Assembly (NCBI RefSeq): GCF_026151205.1
Contig: NC_087080.1
Span: forward strand, 2,395,096 to 2,459,095
Direction: 5' to 3'
From: Bolinopsis microptera
Lineage: Eukaryota; Ctenophora; Tentaculata; Lobata; Bolinopsidae
Length of the DNA stretch: 64,000 nt
Each line of letters opens with the position of its first letter. The stretch's first letter is position 1. A program made the translations under genes and the position numbers. Below, piece by piece: positions 24,700 through 36,670 of the stretch. The notes under the pieces were generated by a model. That model saw only the letters and a list, made by a program, of their open reading frames with translations, was not told where the DNA came from and did no database searches.

Positions 24700-25499
24700 G
24701 TAAGTTTTATGTTACCATAACATTAACTAAATATTCTAATTGTAAACTTATAATTCCAAAATCAATAATGTATGTATTGCAACGACAACAAAACACGCGT
24801 CTCCATGAAAACTAAAAAATCCATAAAACTAAAAACACTGAAGCAAAGACAGTCAGGCAAACAAATAAAAGCCCAAGTTATTTTGAAAATCGTTCATTTA
24901 CACGATTATGAACGTAGAATAATTTATGAGGTGTCAATTGGTATTAGGTATTGCTTACGATCGTTAAAATGGATGAATTATTACGGTAGCAGTTACCCAG
25001 CAAACAGAAATTGCAGGCCAAATGATTATCACTATCATCAGGCGAATTTAGCAGTTTGCAAATTTATTGACAGGAAAATAAGTACTAGTGGTCGTTGTGA
25101 ACTGAGTTAACACACCTCATTTAAATTCGTCACCCCAAAGTAAATACCCGCACTGGATTACCATGATCTAAACCTGGGTAACTGTAACGTCAGCGATTCT
25201 GACTGCCAATTTTGTCACATGAACATCTAGGCAGTGCGTCATTGGTCTAAACACGTTACCAAACACCGAAATCAGCTTCTGAGTAGGCTGAGATATCTCA
25301 GGAAGAATCTCTTGATTTTTGGCTCGTCTAAATCTGAGTGATTATTGTTCATATCGCTATATTTCTGTCCAAATTTTCACGTGAGTAGACCCAATTCTCC
25401 CAGCTAAGATTTAATTCCATTCCCAATCCTGAGTTGTTTCCAGAATAATACCATATTCAACTTCCGCCCTATTTTTAGCCTTAATATTCTTTATTTCAG

Positions 25500-25621
25500 C
25501 TGCTGTATTAGTCTAACTGTGAAGATAATCCTACGAGTGGAACTCCCATACTCATAGAAACTATTTCCACGTTCAATTATCTTGAGTGGAGCGACGATAT
25601 ATTCAGGCTAAGTTTGGTCGG
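25500..25621 (+). pseudogene. Cysteine-rich exon, copy 4 (degenerate)
   Basis: Starts at the same acceptor but carries small insertions and deletions (TGTATTAGTCTAACTGTGAA; extra CTCATA; the GGTCGATGCTT part shortened) that break the frame. It marks the distal end of the tandem block. Confidence 0.7.
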
Positions 25622-25719
25622 TGTAAGTTTTATGTTCTACCTAATACCTATACCATAACTAAACTACTTACGAGTTAGTATTTTACTATACTAGGGCAAT
25701 ACTACATTTTACTATACTA

Positions 25720-25936
25720 GGGCAATCGCCAATCCTGTGTAATCCTGTGTAATCCCGTGTAATCCCGTGTAATCCTGTGTAATCCTGTGTAATCCTGTGT
25801 AATCCTGTGTAATCCTGTGTAATCCTGTGTAATCCTGTGTAATCCCGTGTCATCCTGTATAATCCTGTGTAATCCTGTGTAATCCTGTGTAATCCTGTGT
25901 CATCCTGTGTAATCCTGTGTAATCCTGTGTAATCCT
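25720..25936 (+). repeat. 10-bp satellite, about 20 units
   Basis: TAATCCTGTG repeated with C/T variants (CCCGTG) and two CAT variants. Confidence 0.95.
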
Positions 25937-26425
25937 TCCCTTGCCAAATATTAGAGGGTGGTCTCAGCTCTCAGATAGCAACCATTTCAGTTCAAGTTCA
26001 ACTAGTCAAACTTATACTTGAGTCTTACTCTATAATGTATTTTATTGTCTAGATCCTGACGGACTTCCTGATGTCGACTGTTATTAAGACAGAAAACAGC
26101 TCAAAGTGTAAATATATGCGGAAAACGGCTCAAAGGCGAGCGGTAAGAATGAAATAATAATCGGCGAGCGACATCTTTTTGACCTTCTAATCGCATTTTG
26201 CAATGACCCAATATTTGTTTAGAATACTTGCCCGCTGTATATGATTTGAATCATTAAATAAAATGATAAGCAAATTTAACAGATGCAATCATCAATGAAA
26301 AACCGCATTTGACTTATCAAGTAAGTTTAACACGGAAAATAAATCTTACACTTACATTATTAATACAAGAAACATATTAGAATTCTCACCAAACAGATTG
26401 GGACACTGGTAGACACACAACAAAA

Positions 26426-26823
26426 TAAGGCATCATGTAGCCTCCAGGCTCGACAAACCCCGACAAACCCCGACATATCCCGACAAACCCCGACGTGTCG
26501 AGATATTATCATGTCGGGCCCACCGGCTACATGAGGCCTTCAGTGGGTGTCGCGACCAAAAAAAAAATATTTAAACAAATTTTTAAAAAAAGTAAAAAAA
26601 AATAGTAAAAGAAAAAAGAAAAAAAGAAGAAGCTAATTAGCTAGCTGATCCATCTCGGCCTCTGAGCCTAATCACTTTTCATCCATTATTAACGAATCCC
26701 GACAAACCCTGACAAACCCCGACAAACTCCGACAAACCCTGACAAACCCCGACAAACCCCGACAAACCCCGACGTGTCGAGATATGTCGTATCATGTTGG
26801 GCCCACCGGCTACATGATGCCTA
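26426..26823. mobile_element. Inverted-repeat element with GACAAACCCC internal repeats
   Basis: Left end TAAGGCATCATGTAGCC pairs with an inner right end (26525-26540) and with an outer right end (GGCTACATGATGCCTA, 26808-26823). Both halves hold runs of CGACAAACCC ending GACGTGTCGAGATAT. It looks like a fold-back MITE or one nested in its own kind. Confidence 0.65.
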
Positions 26824-26911
26824 AAATAGAAAATAAGGCACAACCAAAAGTTGGCATGCTCCGATGACTGAATATATTGAACCCAGCTACCACCCCTGTG
26901 GATAGGTGACA

Positions 26912-27198
26912 CGACATCTGTCCGACAGCGACATCTGTCCGACAGCACTATTTTCGTGTGTTTGACATATGCTTTGGAACCACTGAAAACCACCGAATTG
27001 GATATATTTTTTGTGTTTAAGGTAATATCTTAAATTTGGCACATAGAAACTCGCTCAAACTTACACAGATTAGTCGTCCAATTACCACCATATTTTATGG
27101 AAAGTTTCAAGAAAATCGTACGGTAGGATCAGACATAAACTATTGTCCAAATAACCTATTTTCTGAGTCGGACAGATGTCGCTGTCGGACAGATGTCG
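26912..27198. mobile_element. Short element with 32-bp terminal inverted repeats
   Basis: CGACATCTGTCCGACAG, repeated twice at 26912-26944, has its exact inverse at 27167-27198. About 220 bp lie between, with no coding potential. It resembles a MITE with internally duplicated termini; no target duplication could be assigned. Confidence 0.7.
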
Positions 27199-28152
27199 GC
27201 CAATCGTGTGGATAATACTATTAACTCAGTGTGAAAGTAGAAATGGTAAATTACTCGCATCACAATAAAAATGCTGCTGAGGGTATCTTTTGATAAATCG
27301 GCGGGAGGCAGGCACGGTTGATCGTGCTCATTCCCTATGTCACATCACGTGGTCACATCACGTACAGGGTCAATGTGTTTCAAACTTCTTGTACCAAGTT
27401 ACTATTACTGTTGTTGTTTATGGACAGAATTTAGAAAACAACACCAATTTAGTCCTTTGCCTTAGTACTACCACTAACTTTTTATAGCAGATAAATGGAT
27501 TAACATTAAACAATTATTCAAAAAGTAAATCAGTTCAAGACTTGACCCTTACAACTTACAAGCAAGTAATCCGAGCCATGAGTCTGAACTGGTGAGCCTG
27601 CATTGCGTTTATGAACACCTTATTTTTGACTCTCACGAAGTGAGTGTCGGCTTATGAGTATATACTCGAGTAGTGTACTCGACGAGTACACACTTATATA
27701 CTTACTTTTATGAATGACCCCTTATTTAAGAGCTGTTAACGAAAGATGAAACAAAAAATAATCAAAACAATTTCAAATTGAAAATATCGATATTTACAAC
27801 TACACAATGAGATATTGCCCCAAATACACAAACAGAATAAATAAAACCCATAATATAAAATAAAATTCCGTAGTACACAGTACTAAAACTCAATGAAACT
27901 GATACAAAAATGATGATGACTCAATCAATCTAGGCATGAAATAAAACTCAAATATCAGTTCCATTTCCCCTATATAATCTCATGAAATTGTAAGTAAGGA
28001 AGTACCCAGACGAATATATTGTATAAAACATCTTATCACAGATTACCTACTACCTTCAAGACCGAACGACCAGTGATTCGCTCAGTAATTTAACTCTTTC
28101 TTAACAAAATGACATTTACAGACACCTAAAAATTAAAGTCCTGACAAGTAAA
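27199..28152. other. No gene recognised
   Basis: AT-rich sequence downstream of the tubulin stop codon. Near 27670-27695 is a perfect palindrome GTGTACTCG-A-CGAGTACAC beside GAGTATATACTC. Minus-strand polyadenylation signals of the tubulin gene should lie in 27800-28150, where several TTTATT/TTATTT motifs occur. Confidence 0.5.
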
Positions 28153-31100
28153 CTAGTAGCTGTCCCCTGAGATTTCCCCACTGTAAACCTCATCCTCCCC
28201 CTCATCATATTCATCATCTCCATCGTCCAAACTGTACATCTCATATTCTTGCATCATGTCCTTTATGTTCGTCTCCGCCTGGGAACGGTGCATATTTTTT
28301 AGTGTGTTATTGAGCTAATGTAGAAATTTTCTAACACAAATAATTTGAAACTTCTCCAGACAATTTTATCGTTAAAACAGTTCAGTGAGTTATATAATTT
28401 TCTAAAAAGTACGACTTCCTAACCAGAAAAAACTTTACTTCAAACCCATGTGATAGATTGTCAAAGTAGAGAATAGTATATCTGATATTTCATTTACCTC
28501 AGTAAACTCCATTTCGTCCATCCCCTCACCATAGTACCAGTGAGCGAAGGCTCTCTTTTTATACATCTTCTTATACTGGTTTAGTAGTCTGTCAAATATG
28601 TCTATCACTGCTGTGTTGTTACCAATAAACGTTCCTGGAATATATAATTTGTATTGATCATTGCTAGAATCTTTTAAAAAGCTATACGGAATCTGAGAGA
28701 GCACGTAGTATAAAAGATATTAACTTATATTATTTTATGAGACGAATATAGGACCGAATTTTATCTTTTCATTTAATACAAATTACTTTGTAACAATTGC
28801 TTTTATGAAGGAGCAGATTATAATTTTGATAAGAATATAGTTTTAACGTAAATGTTTTCGTGTTTGTTGTATTTTTATAAAATTTACTAATATTTTCGTT
28901 TTTATAAATTATTATTTTGTATTGGTTGTAACAGAAGGTATATGACACATAATGTTGATTTAGAGGGGTTTCAATCCTCCTCCATCCTCAACTGGAGTTT
29001 CACTTTCTCAATATACGAAAGTTTTTATCTAATTACAACACTACAAATCTATTACATTTATTGAGCCTGAAGATGGCGTTGACGCCGAAAATTTGCCCTT
29101 ACTCCTAACTTCCTTGTTTCACTTGTCCTTGTCCTTCCAACCGGATATTATCCAACTATCAATATACGAAACCTTAAGATATTACTCTGAGTTCTGCTCC
29201 TTCATAAAAATCAACGGAGAATACGAAACATATCAGAGGTAACGAAACAGCACAAGGATCCGTCAACTCTACGAATGATAGCAGCTATAGGATAATATGA
29301 TATTCTCTGTATGATATTGATTAAAAACTCAATGCTCCATCAATCCTCATAACAGTTTCTAGAGATGTCCATCTTTGCACAATATTTTGCGTGACTTCGA
29401 ACGAAGTAGGGACCGCACAATCAAATCGAAGAATTCTAGAAATAGGAAATAACCGTCGATTAAAATGTCGAGACAAATTGCACGTGCAACATTATAGCAA
29501 CTATAGCAACGATTGCTAGCCAGCATTACCAACTTGTTTGATATTCGGGCAGCATGACAAACACTCAAATTAACAGTATGAAAGAATTGGTCCTATTTGC
29601 ATACTTAATCCAGCTGAGCGGCTCCTGTTCTTGTTATGACCCTCCCAACCTTGCCCTGTTCTGTGACAACCCCTCTTGGAACGTCGTAAAGATCAGAGTT
29701 GAAAACGTAATCAAGGACCTCCCTGATGAATGGTGGGAAGAGTTTGACTGGTCATCCTTGGATCCTAATGAGCTCGGAGAATGGCCCCTCCCACCACTAC
29801 CACGAGGGCCTAATTCTGTCAATTCTAATAGTAATAAGGAAACTTGGGAGAATGCAGAGAAAGAGGTCGAAGCAGTAGTCGAGAAAGTTTGGGGTTTGGG
29901 AAATACAAAGGTGGGTCGGAAAATGACCCTCCGGAGCCATAACAAGGACAATTTTTGCGGAGTTGCGAAACAGCTGGGACTGGGGGAGATCGCAGATATC
30001 TGGATAAAAGAAAATACGACGTCGCTGAGCGTGGTAGGCTGTCATTTCAACCGCTTCAAACACGAAAGCCCAAGCCGAGAAGAGTATCTAGACACATTGC
30101 AAACTGTGCCGTGCTAAAAAAGTGAACATGTTCGACTGGCTACGAACAAAATAATACAAATATCTCTGATTGATGGCCACAAAATATTACATTATCATTT
30201 TTATTCACACTTATAGGTAATTGATTTACCATATTTGTGATATTTGATGAACCATGTTTTTTTTTTTCAAAACGAATAATGAATTCTCGTCTCACAGTAC
30301 TCATTGTAAATCAAATTAAAAGCGTAACTCGAATCATAATAAAAATCCGCAGTATTATGACGACACAGAATTGATGACGTATTTAACTAAAATGAATGGC
30401 ACAAGGTAAAATTAAAAGCTCACCACTCTGCGCGCCCTCTCCCTCGGGAGGCGGTACATCACAAGCAGCTGTCTTGACGTTGTTAGGTATCCACTCTACA
30501 AATGAAGCACTTTCCTTGGTTTGCATTAGGTTCAGCTGGTGGTCTATCTCTCTCATCGACAAATCCTTCCCTCGGAATATACAAGCACCTGAAACAAATA
30601 TGTAATATGTATACATATACTACATATGCCGCCCTGTGCACCACAAGTAACACACTTATTTATAGTGCTCCATCAATACTTCCAGCCATGAATCATCAAC
30701 ACTTTGAACAGTGTTCATGGCGCTTCATCAATTATTGTGTACTACTGTATCTGTAACAGCTGTTGATAATAATATAGTGACTCACAAGTAAGATAAACTC
30801 CACGTTTGGGGTCGCAAGCAACTAGCATGTTCTTAGGGTTGAACAGGTCCTTGACTAGGTTAGAGTTCTCATATCTCTGATTACCCGACAATGGGGCGTA
30901 ACCTGAAAAGATTTTAGAGGATTTTAAGCCTGAGGAATAGTTGGACAGATCATTGAAATGATAATATAGCTGATGAACTGTTGTTGGGAGTCTGCATGGT
31001 ATAAGGTGACAACTTTAAATTATTGCAACCGCCTGATTTTAAGCTGTATTTCAAATTGTCACAAAATTCTTATTGATGATTTCTAAAATCGCCCGTCTAT

Positions 31101-34100
31101 GATTTATTTGAGTCAAGCAGGATCATTTAAGCACATTTCCTGAATTAAGTGCGCGTAGGATTGGAACAATCAAAAGCAATTTACTAATTGACCTTAACCA
31201 TCTCTAATCCGTGTTGTCCGATTCTAACGAATCAAAGTAACTTTGAGTTAATTCAGAACGGGTTTACACTGAGATGAAGCTAATTCACAACATTTCCGGT
31301 ACAATGGAATGTGTTTTCTAATGTATACCTCTGACTCGTTAGAATCGCAACGATTAATAGACGTATAGTGCACACCCGACTGTACAGTGAATAGTGGCGT
31401 GAAAACACCAAACTCGACGTCATATTATCAATGATCTATTGATATCATAAATATCGAGGTAGTGATTTGAATATAAGTAACCTGGAATGAAGAATTTCAG
31501 TCGAGGGAATGGGACAAGGTTGGTAGCTAGCTTTCTTAGATCGGCATTTAACTGAAAAATAGTTATTCTTCAAAATAGCTTGTTTAATTTTATTTCCAAT
31601 TGGCACTTTATACTCAATAACTATTATTGGTCGATAGGACCGGGGTTCCGTATTATCATCCTTCATTACGTACATACAAATTGGCTAATATAAACTTAAT
31701 GAACGTTGAGTGTTGACTTAAAATTAATTAAGCAGTACAAGACTCCAATAACTCCTCTATAACGGTAAACCCTTGCCAGGGCCCTAAACTTTAATTAAAA
31801 CAGTAGTCAGTACGTTACGTAATATTATATATAAGTTTACTCCCCAAACTAAACAATTAGTACCTGTCCAGGTAGTCGGAGGGAAGCAGTAACCCCAGTC
31901 ATAGCTCTACTGACGAGACGGTTGAGGTCCCTGTAGCTCGGGGTCAGTATCTTCAGGTCCTCTACACACCGTCTATACAGCGCCTCGTTATCTATAAGGG
32001 TAGAGGGGTAGATGGGATCATTAGCTGATTAATGGATTATTCACCTCATAAATTAGTCATTTATTCAATAATTATGATCTATCTACAATTATAGATATTG
32101 AATAAATATATTATCACACATTGTTAAGATATTATCACACATTGTTAAGATATTATCACACATTGTTAAGATATTATCACACATTGTTAAGATATTATCA
32201 CATACCCAACAAGAAGACCTCAGTAGCGTTCTCCAGCAGAGAGTGAAGACTAAACACTGCATTGTACGGTTCTACAACTACATCAGACACCAAGGTAGAA
32301 GGGAAGACGGAGAAGCTCATGTTAATACGATCTGGATACTCTTCCATCATTTTAGCTATCAGCAAGGTTCCTAGACCTGCCAGTTAATGAGGATTTAATG
32401 GGGTTTTAATGAGTTTTAAATGAGTTGTTAAGGGATTGTTCACTAGGTTTAATGAGAAGTTATTAAATGTGACTAGTGAAGGTGAAGCACATGTTGTACC
32501 ACAACTTCTATCACATGTCATTCATGTCCCAGCTTACCAGATTTTTAAAAAACCTGTTAAAAGAAGGAAAAAAACTATTTCTTCATCATCAATACTCAAT
32601 AGTCAATACTCAATAGTCCCTTTTAAGTTTTAACCTCAATAAAACGTATTAAAAACCACTAACCCCCCCCCCCCTGTAAAATGAGGAGCATTATACCTGA
32701 GCCAGTGCCGCCTCCCCCCCTGTAAAATGAGGAGCATTATACCTGAGCCAGTGCCGCCTCCCCCCCCCCCCCCCCTGTAAAATGAGGAGCATTATACCTG
32801 AGCCAGTGCCGCCTCCCCCCTGTAAAATGAGGAGCATTATACCTGAGCCAGTGCCCCCCCCCCCCGCCCTGTAAAATGAGGAGCATTATACCTGAGCCAG
32901 TGCCGCCTCCCCCCCCGTAAAATGAGGAGCATTATACCTGAGCCAGTGCCGCCTCCCCCCCCCCCCCCTGTAAAATGAGGAGCATTATACCTGAGCCAGT
33001 GCCGCCTCCCCCCCCCCCCCCCCTGTAAAATGAGGAGCATTATATCTGAGCCAGTGCCGCCTCCCCCTTCTGTAAAATGAGGAGCATTATACCTGAGCCA
33101 GTGCCGCCCCCCCCCCCCCCCCTGTAAAATGAGGAGCATTATACCTGAGCCAGTGCCGCCTCCCCCCCCCCCGTAAAATGAGGAGCATTATACCTGAGCC
33201 AGTGCCCCCCCCCCCGCCCTGTAAAATGAGGAGCATTATACCTGAGCCAGTGCCGCCTCCCCCCTGTAAAATGAGGAGCATTATACCTGAGCCAGTGCCG
33301 CCTCCCCCCCCCCCCCCCCCTGTAAAATGAGGAGCATTATACCTGAGCCAGTGCCGCCTCCCCCCCCCCTGTAAAATGAGGAGCATTATATCTGAGCCAG
33401 TGCCGCCTCCCCCTTCTGTAAAATGAGGAGCATTATACCTGAGCCAGTGCCGCCTCCCCCCCCCCCCTGTAAAATGAGGAGCATTATACCTGAGCCAGTG
33501 CCGCCTCCCCCCTTCCCTGTAAAATGAGGAGCATTATACCTGAGCCAGTGCCGCCTCCCCCCCCCTGTAAAATGAGGAGCATTATACCTGAGCCAGTGCC
33601 GCCCCCTCCCCCCTCCCCCTGTAAAATGAGGAGAATTATACCTGAGCCAGTGCTGCCCCCCCTGTAAAATGAGGAGCATTATACCTGAGCCAGTGCCGCC
33701 TCCCCCCCCCCCTGTAAAATGAGGAGCATTATATCTGAGCCAGTGCCGCCTCCCCCTTCTGTAAAATGAGGAGCATTATACCTGAGCCAGTGCCGCCTCC
33801 CCCCCCCCCCTGTAAAATGAGGAGCATTATACCTGAGCCAGTGCCGCCTCCCCCCTTCCCTGTAAAATGAGGAGCATTATACCTGAGCCAGTGCCGCCTC
33901 CCCCCTGTAAAATGAGGAGCATTATACCTGAGCCAGTGCCCCCCCCCCCCCCCCCCCCGCCCTGTAAAATGAGGAGCATTATACCTGAGCCAGTGCCGCC
34001 TCCCCCCCTGTAAAATGAGGAGCATTATACCTGAGCCAGTGCCGCCTCCCCCCCCCCCCTGTAAAATGAGGAGCATTATACCTGAGCCAGTGCCGCCCCC

Positions 34101-36670
34101 CCCCCCCCCCTGTAAAATGAGGAGCATTATATCTGAGCCAGTGCCGCCTCCCCCTTCTGTAAAATGAGGAGCATTATACCTGAGCCAGTGCCGCCTCCCC
34201 CCCCCCCCCCCCCTGTAAAATGAGGAGCATTATACCTGAGCCAGTGCCGCCTCCCCCCCCCCTGTAAAATGAGGAGCATTATACCTGAGCCAGTGCCCCC
34301 CCCCCCCCCCCCCCCCGCCCTGTAAAATGAGGAGCATTATACCTGAGCCAGTGCCGCCTCCCCCCTGTAAAATGAGGAGCATTATACCTGAGCCAGTGCC
34401 GCCTCCCCCCCCCCCCCTGTAAAATGAGGAGCATTATACCTGAGCCAGTGCCGCCTCCCCCCCCCCCCTGTAAAATGAGGAGCATTATATCTGAGCCAGT
34501 GCCGCCTCCCCCTTCTGTAAAATGAGGAGCATTATACCTGAGCCAGTGCCGCCTCCCCCCCCCCCCCTGTAAAATGAGGAGCATTATACCTGAGCCAGTG
34601 CCGCCTCCCCCCTTCCCTGTAAAATGAGGAGCATTATACCTGAGCCAGTGCCGCCTCCCCCCCCCCCTGTAAAATGAGGAGCATTATACCTGAGCCAGTG
34701 CCGCCCCCTCCCCCTGTAAAATGAGGAGAATTATACCTGAGCCAGTGCTGCCCCCCCTGTAAAATGAGGAGCATTATACCTGAGCCAGTGCCGCCTCCCC
34801 CCCCCCCTGTAAAATGAGGAGCATTATATCTGAGCCAGTGCCGCCTCCCCCTTCTGTAAAATGAGGAGCATTATACCTGAGCCAGTGCCGCCTCCCCCCC
34901 CCCCCCCTGTAAAATGAGGAGCATTATACCTGAGCCAGTGCCGCCTCCCCCCTTCCCTGTAAAATGAGGAGCATTATACCTGAGCCAGTGCCGCCTCCCC
35001 CCCCTGTAAAATGAGGAGCATTATACCTGAGCCAGTGCCGCCCCCTCCCCCCTCCCCCTGTAAAATGAGGAGAATTATACCTGAGCCAGTGCTGCCCCCC
35101 CTGTAAAATGAGGAGCATTATACCTGAGCCAGTGCCCCCCCCCCCCCCCCCCCCCGCCCTGTAAAATGAGGAGCATTATACCTGAGCCAGTGCCGCCTCC
35201 AATAGAATGAACAAACTGGAACCCCTGCAGACAATCTGATCTTTCAGCTTCTAGTCTAACTACGTCCAATATCTGAATTATGTTTTGCGGATAACCTGCC
35301 ATATTATGAGACTGTTGATCCTAGAGAACTCCAGATAGATAAGTGTTATAAATATGTTTAAAAATTAAAAAACATTATAAATAAGTTGAATATGTTAACT
35401 ATGTTAAATGTGATGAGATACCTGATCACTGATCTCAGCCCCCTCTGTGTAGTGACCCTTAGCCCAGTTGTTCCCTGCCCCACTTGCTCCATGTATATAG
35501 TTGGAGGGATTAAAGATCCTGCCCCACTCACTGCCCTTAACTGCTTCTATCGTACCCGGCTCCAGATCTACTATAACTGACCGGGGTACAAACCTGCAGT
35601 AATAAGGGGAGATGTTGATTAGAAAACTATTGTTTGGGGCCAGTAGAGTAAATAATTAATAGGTTAATATTATTTGCTGGCTCTACAAATGCGGACCTGC
35701 CCTGAGAAGCTCTGTTCCAGTAAACATCAGCTCGGTTTAGCATGACGTCATTGACACCGTCATGCTGCCCGTCCTTGTCTATACCGTGCTCCTGAAAATA
35801 TACGGTAATAAATCGTGCAGTGGTTCAACGAGAAGGAGATTCGAGAGAGATCTAAAGTTGAAGATTTTAGATCCTTGATTCATGTTATATTACCTATTCA
35901 TCTAGGGACTACGGGTGGAAGATGAATAATTGAAATTCCAACAGCATCCTGTTCCGTTCATTGTGCTGATTCCGGGAAATATTTTGTTTACGCTCTCGCT
36001 CTTATCTCCAGAGTTTGTATAATATGGGTGGCTGAACTAAATCGTTTGACTTGATATTACGTTGTTAATATCAAGTCAACTGCGCGCACTGTCCGCAATA
36101 TTACCAGGTTTCAGGGTTAGCCATGTTAGCAATGTTAACCGTGTTAACCATGTTAACCATGTTAACCATGTTAACCATTTTAACCGTGTTAACCATGTTA
36201 ACCATGTTAATCATGTTAACCATATTAACCATGTTAACCATTATAACCATGTTAACAATGTTAACCATATTAACCATGTTAACCATGTTAACCATGTTAA
36301 TCATGTTAACCATATTAACCATGTTAACCATTATAACCATGTTAACAATGTTAACCATATTAACCATGTTAACCATGTTAACCATGTTAACAATATTAAC
36401 CATGTTAACAATGTTAACCATGTTAACAATGTTAACCATATCAACCATGTTAACCATGTCAACCATGTCAACCATGTTAACCATGTTAACTATGTTAACC
36501 ATGTTAACCATGTTAACCATGTTAACAATATTAACCATATTATAACCATGTTAACCATGTTAACCATGTTAACCATGTTAACATTAACATACCTTGCTAA
36601 TACTCTCCCAGAACTGGGTTCCTATCTGGTTTCCACACTGTCCCACTTGAATGTGAATGATCTCTCTCAT
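28153..36670 (-). CDS. Beta-tubulin, divergent, complete 11-exon gene
   Basis: Exons: 36670-36593, 35791-35697, 35593-35422, 35272-35182, 32376-32206, 31991-31864, 31551-31482, 30902-30786, 30588-30424, 28634-28498, 28278-28153 (TAG). They sum to 1350 bp (449 residues), the normal beta-tubulin length, and all phases match. It starts [21 protein letters not shown] is the beta-tubulin N-terminal autoregulation signal. GTP-binding loops are present ([32 protein letters not shown]), as are [21 protein letters not shown] and [11 protein letters not shown]. Divergent points: one extra residue after FRGK, an altered stretch [10 protein letters not shown], and an acidic tail ending SY without the usual EEGEF. 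The protein would polymerise with alpha-tubulin; divergence suggests a specialised isotype. Introns 1 and 4 hold minisatellites, intron 9 a nested ORF on the other strand. Confidence 0.93.
29554..30117 (+). CDS. Intronless secreted-protein ORF nested in tubulin intron 9
   Basis: A 187-codon ORF on the strand opposite the tubulin gene. The second Met (29578) opens a good signal peptide ([19 protein letters not shown]), so translation may start there. The mature part is acidic and Trp-rich ([20 protein letters not shown]), with a Pro-rich break (PLPPLPRGP), a short charged helix, and Cys at FCDN, FCGV, GCHF and the C-terminal VPC. It is Asn/Ser-rich near the middle, with possible N-glycosylation at NTT. 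Upstream AT-rich sequence could hold a promoter. I do not recognise a family. It may be a young or lineage-specific gene, or a retrocopy of a spliced mRNA, though no poly(A) tract is evident. The ORF is well above chance length for such AT-rich DNA. Confidence 0.6.
   Translation: MTNTQINSMKELVLFAYLIQLSGSCSCYDPPNLALFCDNPSWNVVKIRVENVIKDLPDEWWEEFDWSSLDPNELGEWPLPPLPRGPNSVNSNSNKETWENAEKEVEAVVEKVWGLGNTKVGRKMTLRSHNKDNFCGVAKQLGLGEIADIWIKENTTSLSVVGCHFNRFKHESPSREEYLDTLQTVPC
32111..32204 (-). repeat. 21-bp minisatellite at the donor of tubulin exon 5
   Basis: About 4.5 copies of TTATCACACATTGTTAAGAT + A lie immediately inside the intron beyond the donor at 32205. Confidence 0.9.
32660..35182 (-). repeat. 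About 50-unit minisatellite built from the tubulin exon 4 end and splice donor
   Basis: Each unit (about 42-65 bp, variable G/C run) reads on the minus strand GGCGGCACTGGCTCAG|GTATAATG, then CTCCTCATTTTACAG and a G-run. The first part is the end of tubulin exon 4 (codons of GGGTGSG) with its 5' splice site; the last part looks like a 3' splice site. The true exon end is the copy at 35182. Length variation lies mostly in the C-run. Groups of units recur in larger blocks (e.g. CCCTTCCCTG and GAGGAGAATTAT variants). Confidence 0.95.
36118..36585 (-). repeat. 9-bp satellite in tubulin intron 1
   Basis: ACCATGTTA repeated about 50 times with ATAT, AACA and ATCA variants, filling intron 1 almost up to the exon 1 donor (36592). 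All reading frames through it are artificial. Confidence 0.95.

Larger units (their letters stand above)
20553..25640 (+). repeat. Complex tandem duplication with cysteine-rich exon copies
   Basis: A block of about 420 bp (GACGGTCAGGCAAACAAATA to TCACATGAACATCTAGGC) recurs at about 20.56, 21.23, 22.57 and 22.98 kb, with diverged versions at 22.17, 23.91 and 24.85 kb. The blocks at 22702 and 23120 are 418 bp apart. A longer block ending in a cysteine-rich exon alternates with it (exon copies at 21923, 23675, 24580, 25500). A 65-codon ORF (IAYDRLNGR to ISTSGRSELS) stays open in several copies, but I see no clear splice sites for it. Confidence 0.85.

Noticed and set aside
32837-35118. Minus-strand ORFs of [10 protein letters not shown] type
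   Set aside because: They are read through the splice-donor minisatellite and C-runs; no coding meaning.
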